A stretch of DNA of 64,000 nt from NCBI GenBank assembly GCA_030681515.1, contig JAUXSE010000016.1:124001-188000 (forward strand), written 5' to 3'. The stretch comes from Geothrix sp. (lineage in GTDB: Bacteria; Acidobacteriota; Holophagae; Holophagales; Holophagaceae). This document shows, piece after piece, positions 60,212 through 64,000 of this stretch (position 1 is the stretch's first letter; each line of letters opens with the position of its first letter). Below the pieces are notes generated by a model. That model saw only the letters and a program-made list of their open reading frames with translations, was not told the DNA's origin and did no database searches. Position numbers and translations under genes: made by a program.

Positions 60212-61433
60212 CCGCAGGCCTGGGGAGGCGAGGCAGCCGGATGGTGAAGGCGGAGCCGAGGCCGGTGCCGCGGCTGGCGGCCCGCACATCGCCTCCATGG
60301 CGGGTCACGATCTCCTTCGCGAGGAAGAGCCCCAGGCCCGTGCCGGCCACCTGGCGGGTCATCTCGTCCCCCACCCGGAAGAAGCGGTGGAAGACCCGCT
60401 GGAGATCCTTGGCCGATAGGCCATGACCCAGATCGCTGACCACGATCAGGACATCGTCGCCATCGCCGTCCAGGGTCACCGTGGTCTGCCGGGGTTCCGC
60501 GGCGTACTTGGAGGCGTTGGACAGCAGGTTCTCGACGACGGTGCCCAGGGCCTTGGGGTCGGCGTGGGTCCAGAGGGGTTCGGAAGCGAATTCCAGCCTG
60601 AGGCCGAGGGTGCCGGAGCCCAGCCGCTGGTCCATGGCTTCGCAGATGCCGCGGAGCCAGGGCGCGAGTTCGAGCGGGGCCAGGTGCAGCACCAGGCTGC
60701 CGGATTCCGCCCGGGCCACGTCGAGGAGGTTGCCCACCAGTTCGTTGAGCCGGTCGAGATCCTGCTCCATGAGGCCGCGGATCCGGAGCTTCTGCTCCTC
60801 CGGGAGGGTGCGGGTGAACAGGGTCTCGGTCCAGACCCGCAGCGAGGCGATGGGCGTCTTCAATTCATGGGTGACGGCCGAAGCGAAGTTGCGCTGCCGG
60901 AGCTTGAGGTCCAGCTCCTCCGCCAGCTTCCGGTAGAGGAGCACGAAGCCCGATAGCACCGCCACCACCATGAAGGCGCCTTCGGAGGCCGCCCGGAAGA
61001 CCGCATGCCAGCGCTGGTTCTGCAGCTCGATCATGGGCTCGGGCCGGAGGGTGAGGAAGGCGGCGCCGTCCAGCAGCGCGGGATCGCCGTGGGTGAGCGG
61101 CAGGGATACCACGGCCACGTGGGGGAATACCCGGTGGATGGCCTGGCGGCGCTGTTCCAGGCTGGGCAGGGCGGCGAAACGGCCCTCCACGGAGCCGCTG
61201 CCGGTGCGGGAGGAGGGGTCCGGACGGGCGTGGATGTGGGCGAGGACGCTGAGGCTGTCCATCTGCCAGGCCTCGGCGCGGCTGGCGTTGAGGGCCTGGG
61301 CGCGGGCCTCGAGGAGGCGCCCCGATTCGCGGATCTGGACATTGATCCACCACCCGACCTGGACGCACAGCACCAGGGAGACGGCCAGGAAGACGACCCG
61401 CTGGAGCGGGAAGGTGGGGGGGCGGTTCGCCAT
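60204..61433 (-). CDS. membrane sensor histidine kinase
   Basis: About 409 residues from MANRPPTFPLQRVVFLAVSL. Membrane helices at about 12-32 and 158-180 enclose a periplasmic sensor of some 125 residues. HisKA FASAVTHELKTPIASLRVWTETL with the phosphorylated His; HATPase ENLLSNASKYAAEPRQ, VSDLGHGLSAKDLQRVFHRFFRVGDEMTRQVAGTGLGLFLAKEIV. No receiver or response regulator is adjacent; the gene overlaps the ECF sigma gene. It may act on an unlinked regulator or tie kinase signalling to the sigma/anti-sigma pair. Confidence 0.92.
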   Translation of the reverse strand: MANRPPTFPLQRVVFLAVSLVLCVQVGWWINVQIRESGRLLEARAQALNASRAEAWQMDSLSVLAHIHARPDPSSRTGSGSVEGRFAALPSLEQRRQAIHRVFPHVAVVSLPLTHGDPALLDGAAFLTLRPEPMIELQNQRWHAVFRAASEGAFMVVAVLSGFVLLYRKLAEELDLKLRQRNFASAVTHELKTPIASLRVWTETLFTRTLPEEQKLRIRGLMEQDLDRLNELVGNLLDVARAESGSLVLHLAPLELAPWLRGICEAMDQRLGSGTLGLRLEFASEPLWTHADPKALGTVVENLLSNASKYAAEPRQTTVTLDGDGDDVLIVVSDLGHGLSAKDLQRVFHRFFRVGDEMTRQVAGTGLGLFLAKEIVTRHGGDVRAASRGTGLGSAFTIRLPRLPRPADA

Positions 61434-61498
61434 GTCCCCATCTTGGGGCAAACCGCGCCCCTTGGCAGCACCCCTCCGGGGCGGCATCCTGGACATCC

Positions 61499-62941
61499 AT
61501 GACCAGCTCGAACCAGTCCTCGGGTCCCAAGCCGATCCCCCCGCCCATCAAGGCCAGCTCCGGCCCCAAGCAGGTGCCTGCGGTGCCATCGCCCCGGCCC
61601 CAGGGCGCGGAGCTGCTGGCGGAGCTGATGCAGACCCAGCGCCAGCTCACCCAGGCCATGCACGAAACCCGGGATCTGCGCGCCAAGCTGGGACGGCGTT
61701 CCCACCAGATGCAGGTGCTCCAGCACGTATCCGAGATCCTGGCCGCCACCTCCAAGGGTGGACAGGTGGTCAGCGTGGTGTTGGACGTCCTGGCCCAGGA
61801 ATTCCATTGCCAGCGGGCCGTGGTGTGGGCGCTGGAGGACGGCGGCTCGGGCTATGTGCCCCGGGAGGGGACCGGGCTCCCCCGCGCCGAGTGGTCCGCC
61901 CTTCGGCTGCCGGCCCCGAATCCCTTTCCGGAGACGCCCCTGGTGCTCTTCCAGAGCCAATGGCTGGATCCGGCCTGCGGCGGCGAAACCCTCCAGGCCC
62001 TGCGGGACGGGGAGGGCCAGCAGCTCTATTTCGTCCCCTTCGAGCATCAGCTGCTGCTCCTGGGTTTCGCCATCCTGGCCATGCCGGGTGATCGCCGCCT
62101 GGAGGAGGAGGATCTCGATTCCATCGGCATCCTCCAGCGGCAGACCGCCATCTCCCTGTACAACGCCTGGCTGTTCCGGGATCTTTCCGAGCAGCGCGAC
62201 GCCCTTCAGCGCCAGGCCCTGGAACTGGAGCGCGTCAACGATGCCCTGCGGGAGGCCGATCAGCTGAAGAGCGAATTCCTGGCCCTCACCAGCCATGAGT
62301 TGCGCACGCCGCTGACGGGCATCCTCGGATTCACGCGCCTGGTCATGGATGGGCTCTACGATGACGCGGAAGAGATGCGGTCCATGCTCCAGGACAGCTA
62401 CACCTCCGGGCAGCACCTGCTGGGCCTGCTGAACGATATCCTCGACCTGGCCAAGATCGAATCCGGAAAGCTGGAAGTCCATCCGGAGCCCTTCAGCCTC
62501 GCCATCCTTCTGGAGGAAGTGAAACCCATCGCCGAAGCCTATCCCCGCCGGGCGGACGTGGAACTGTTCTGGCCGGACATGGAGGGCATCCCCGAGGTGG
62601 TGGTGGACCCCAGCCGTCTGAAACAGGTGCTTCTCAACCTGCTATCCAACGCCCTCAAGTTCACCAAGGAGGGCACCGTCGCCGTCCAGGTGGAGCGGCA
62701 TCCCGGCAGCATCACCCTGCTCGTCGTGGACACGGGCATCGGCGTGAGCCACGAGGCCCAGACGCGGCTCTTCCAGAAGTTCGCCCAGGCCGAAGGCGGC
62801 CACAGCCGCGAGTTCGGCGGCACGGGCCTCGGTCTCGTCATTTCCAAACACATGATGGAGATGATGGGCGGCACCATCAGCCTCACCAGCGAAGGGCTCG
62901 GGAAGGGCAGCACCCTGCGGATCACGATGCCGATCGCCTAG
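61499..62941 (+). CDS. soluble GAF-domain histidine kinase
   Basis: A 480-residue cytoplasmic kinase. A Pro-rich start, coiled coil (LMQTQRQLTQAMHETRDLRAKLGRR), GAF domain about 75-235 (VLQHVSEILAATSKGGQVVSVVLDVLAQEFHCQRAVVWALEDG), second coiled coil, HisKA FLALTSHELRTPLTGILGFTRLVMDG, and HATPase NLLSNALKFTKEG, DTGIGVSHEAQTRLFQKFAQAEGGHSREFGGTGLGLVISKHMMEMMGG. Divergent from the membrane kinase 65 bases away. No receiver domain linked. The gene ends two bases before the heptamer array. Confidence 0.92.
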   Translation: MTSSNQSSGPKPIPPPIKASSGPKQVPAVPSPRPQGAELLAELMQTQRQLTQAMHETRDLRAKLGRRSHQMQVLQHVSEILAATSKGGQVVSVVLDVLAQEFHCQRAVVWALEDGGSGYVPREGTGLPRAEWSALRLPAPNPFPETPLVLFQSQWLDPACGGETLQALRDGEGQQLYFVPFEHQLLLLGFAILAMPGDRRLEEEDLDSIGILQRQTAISLYNAWLFRDLSEQRDALQRQALELERVNDALREADQLKSEFLALTSHELRTPLTGILGFTRLVMDGLYDDAEEMRSMLQDSYTSGQHLLGLLNDILDLAKIESGKLEVHPEPFSLAILLEEVKPIAEAYPRRADVELFWPDMEGIPEVVVDPSRLKQVLLNLLSNALKFTKEGTVAVQVERHPGSITLLVVDTGIGVSHEAQTRLFQKFAQAEGGHSREFGGTGLGLVISKHMMEMMGGTISLTSEGLGKGSTLRITMPIA

Positions 62942-62942
62942 T

Positions 62943-63482
62943 AGCTATCGGCTATCAGCTATCAGCTATCGGTGGGTGGTCGCTCTGGTTTGGAATTTCG
63001 GGCGCGGGCGGTTGGTTTGGTTGATAACTTACCCACCAAGGAGGAGGTCATTTTCTTGATGGTCTGGACCTGCTCCACTAGTGATTTCGCCGAGGCCGAT
63101 GGGAGGTGGCCGAGATCGGATGCCAGGAGCAGTTGATACTCCAGCTCGGAGGCGGAGCCTAGGGCCATCTGGAGGAAACGGGCGAAGTCCGCATCCGATC
63201 CTCGTCCGCAACCTTCTGCGATGTTGGTAGGTATGGAGGTCGCCGCCCGCCGCATCTGATTGGTCAGGCCGAATTGTTCGGTCGCCGGGAAGCGCGAGGT
63301 TTCTTTGTAAATCGCGAGAGCGAGCTCGTGGGCATTTCGCCAGACGGAGAGATTCCGGAAGTCCTGCATCATCGGCCCTGGGGTAGCACTTAGTCTATCC
63401 TGGAACGGGGGCTGGATCCCGTCTGGCCCTAGCTGACAGCTGATAGCTGATAGCTGATAGCTGATAGCTGATAGCTATCAGC
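62943..63482. mobile_element. four-helix-bundle gene enclosed by inverted heptamer arrays
   Basis: Left array 62943-62970: four heptamers AGCTATC/GGCTATC. Right array 63431-63482: AGCTGAC then five AGCTGAT units and a closing AGCTATCAGCC. AGCTGAT in shifted register (GATAGCT) is the reverse complement of AGCTATC, so the arrays are inverted copies. They enclose one gene (62962-63372). The element begins two bases after the kinase stop and ends twelve before the next ATG, with almost no residual spacer. Confidence 0.7.
62962..63372 (-). CDS. four helix bundle protein (23S rRNA intervening-sequence-protein family)
   Basis: A 136-residue protein of the S23/four-helix-bundle family: FRNLSVWRNAHELALAIYKETSRFPATEQFGLTNQMRRAATSIPTNIAEGCGRG, FARFLQMALGSASELEYQLLLASDLGHL. 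Length and spacing are canonical, except for a basic, low-complexity tail (KPTARARNSKPERPPTDS). The TGA stop (62964-62962) lies inside the left heptamer array, which also encodes the last residues. Relatives lie inside 23S rRNA of Leptospira and elsewhere as scattered multicopy genes; biochemical function is unknown. They form pentamers like the Avd protein of retroelements. Confidence 0.92.
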   Translation of the reverse strand: MMQDFRNLSVWRNAHELALAIYKETSRFPATEQFGLTNQMRRAATSIPTNIAEGCGRGSDADFARFLQMALGSASELEYQLLLASDLGHLPSASAKSLVEQVQTIKKMTSSLVGKLSTKPTARARNSKPERPPTDS

Positions 63483-63494
63483 CACGGAGCCTTC

Positions 63495-64000
63495 ATGCCC
63501 TACACCCGCCGCCCCGACTTCCTGCCCTTCACCCGGCCCATGGTGGGGGAGGAGGAGATCGCGGAGATCATTGACACGATCCACAGCGGGTGGCTCACCA
63601 CGGGGCCTAAATCCGCCAAGTTCGAAGAGGCGCTGCAGGCCTACAACGGCGTGCCTCACTGCCTGGCCATGAACAGCGCCACCACCGCCCAGGAGATCAC
63701 GATGCAGGTGCTGGGGCTCCAGCCCGGCGACGAGGTGATCACGACCTCGCTGACCTGGGTGAGCACCCTCAGCACCGTGGTGTTGCAGGGGGGCGTGCCG
63801 GTGCTGGTGGACATTGATCCCGTCACCCTCAACCTCGATCCCGCGAAGCTCGAAGCCGCCATCACGCCCCGCACGAAAGGCATCATCCCCGTCCACCTCA
63901 CGGGCCTGCCCTGTCCCATGGACGCGATCTGGCGCATCGCGGAAAAGCACGGCCTCTGGGTCATCGAGGACGCGGCCCAGGCCATGGGCGCCCGCTACAA
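63495..64000 (+). CDS. DegT/DnrJ/EryC1/StrS-family PLP aminotransferase (3' truncated)
   Basis: ATG 63495 with GGAG upstream opens a frame that runs off the window. It reads FTRPMVGEEEIAEIIDTIHSGWLTTGPKSAKFEEALQAYNGV, LAMNSATTAQEITMQVLGLQPGDEVITTSLTWVSTLSTVVLQGGVPVLVDID, and VIEDAAQAMGARY where the Asp binds the PLP ring nitrogen. The family aminates nucleotide-linked keto-sugars for lipopolysaccharide or O-antigen. The catalytic Lys lies beyond the window. Its ribosome site directly follows the right heptamer array. Confidence 0.9.
   Translation, partial: MPYTRRPDFLPFTRPMVGEEEIAEIIDTIHSGWLTTGPKSAKFEEALQAYNGVPHCLAMNSATTAQEITMQVLGLQPGDEVITTSLTWVSTLSTVVLQGGVPVLVDIDPVTLNLDPAKLEAAITPRTKGIIPVHLTGLPCPMDAIWRIAEKHGLWVIEDAAQAMGARY

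Noticed and set aside
62943-63482. CRISPR array or diversity-generating retroelement
   Set aside because: Repeats of 7 bases without spacers are not CRISPR, and no cas gene is near. The four-helix protein resembles Avd in fold, but there is no reverse transcriptase and no template/variable repeat.

Overview
The window is about 67% GC chromosomal DNA, densely packed with genes on both strands. It most resembles an acidobacterium of the class Holophagae (Geothrix, Holophaga or Mesoterricola type). That placement is an inference from gene content: a TonB receptor with an N-terminal carboxypeptidase-regulatory domain, DUF3373 porin, FecR/DUF6600 protein, menaquinone respiration, molybdoenzyme and NAD-linked [NiFe] hydrogenase. 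There is no rRNA to confirm it. The first gene (TonB receptor) and the last (DegT-type aminotransferase) run off the ends.

Layout. 1-5400: truncated TonB receptor, a 57-residue peptide gene with an excellent ribosome site, a TPR-like gene remnant next to a DUF4143 ATPase, and tRNA-Pro(GGG) with its terminator. 5431-13902 (minus): a respiratory molybdoenzyme operon, in transcription order monohaem cytochrome c, DUF3373 porin, molybdopterin catalytic subunit with Tat signal, four-cluster ferredoxin subunit, NrfD membrane subunit, TorD-like chaperone, NtrC/NtrX-type sigma-54 activator and a MerR regulator. 14191-19067: a thioredoxin-like [2Fe-2S] protein, MobA (molybdenum cofactor), TatD, a secreted unknown and a FecR/DUF6600 protein. 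19138-28047: two paralogous acyl-CoA dehydrogenases, UbiE/MenG, two chemoreceptors, a PAS protein and a small P-loop ATPase. 28048-28985: a repeat-rich patch holding one AT-rich membrane-peptide gene. 28996-33045 (minus): pyrR-pyrB-ORF6N(frameshifted)-ORF6N-gpmI, all overlapping or nearly abutting. 33188-39122 (plus): PilZ, CheY, a CheZ-like phosphatase, a triple-CheW protein, CheA and a CheW-CheZ-like fusion. 39180-46701: asnS, a low-GC two-gene cassette, DUF493, HU, PilT, TypA, DUF218. 46724-58755: rsmI, then hoxFUYH-hoxW and hypA-B-F-C-D-E, a complete set for a bidirectional NAD-reducing hydrogenase and its maturation. 58818-62941: anti-sigma factor, ECF sigma factor and histidine kinase in one overlapping operon, and a divergent GAF-kinase. 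62943-63482: a four-helix-bundle gene enclosed by inverted heptamer arrays.

How it fits together. The hydrogenase feeds or drains electrons at NAD(H), while the Mo-enzyme/NrfD module exchanges electrons with the menaquinone pool. MobA and the TorD-like protein support the Mo-enzyme. The Che operon forms a compact signalling core without cheR or cheB here; the two chemoreceptors in the window could feed it.

The least ordinary features are the intergenic elements. At least four are bounded by short tandem repeats (period 7 or about 9-10) in inverted orientation. One (62943-63482) carries a four-helix-bundle gene whose stop codon lies inside the repeat array; the others carry no gene. They look like one design of small mobile or formerly mobile element. 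A low-GC gene pair between direct repeats (about 40499-41896) and a cassette-like low-GC gene between integron-like core heptamers (28575-28915) are further acquired pieces.
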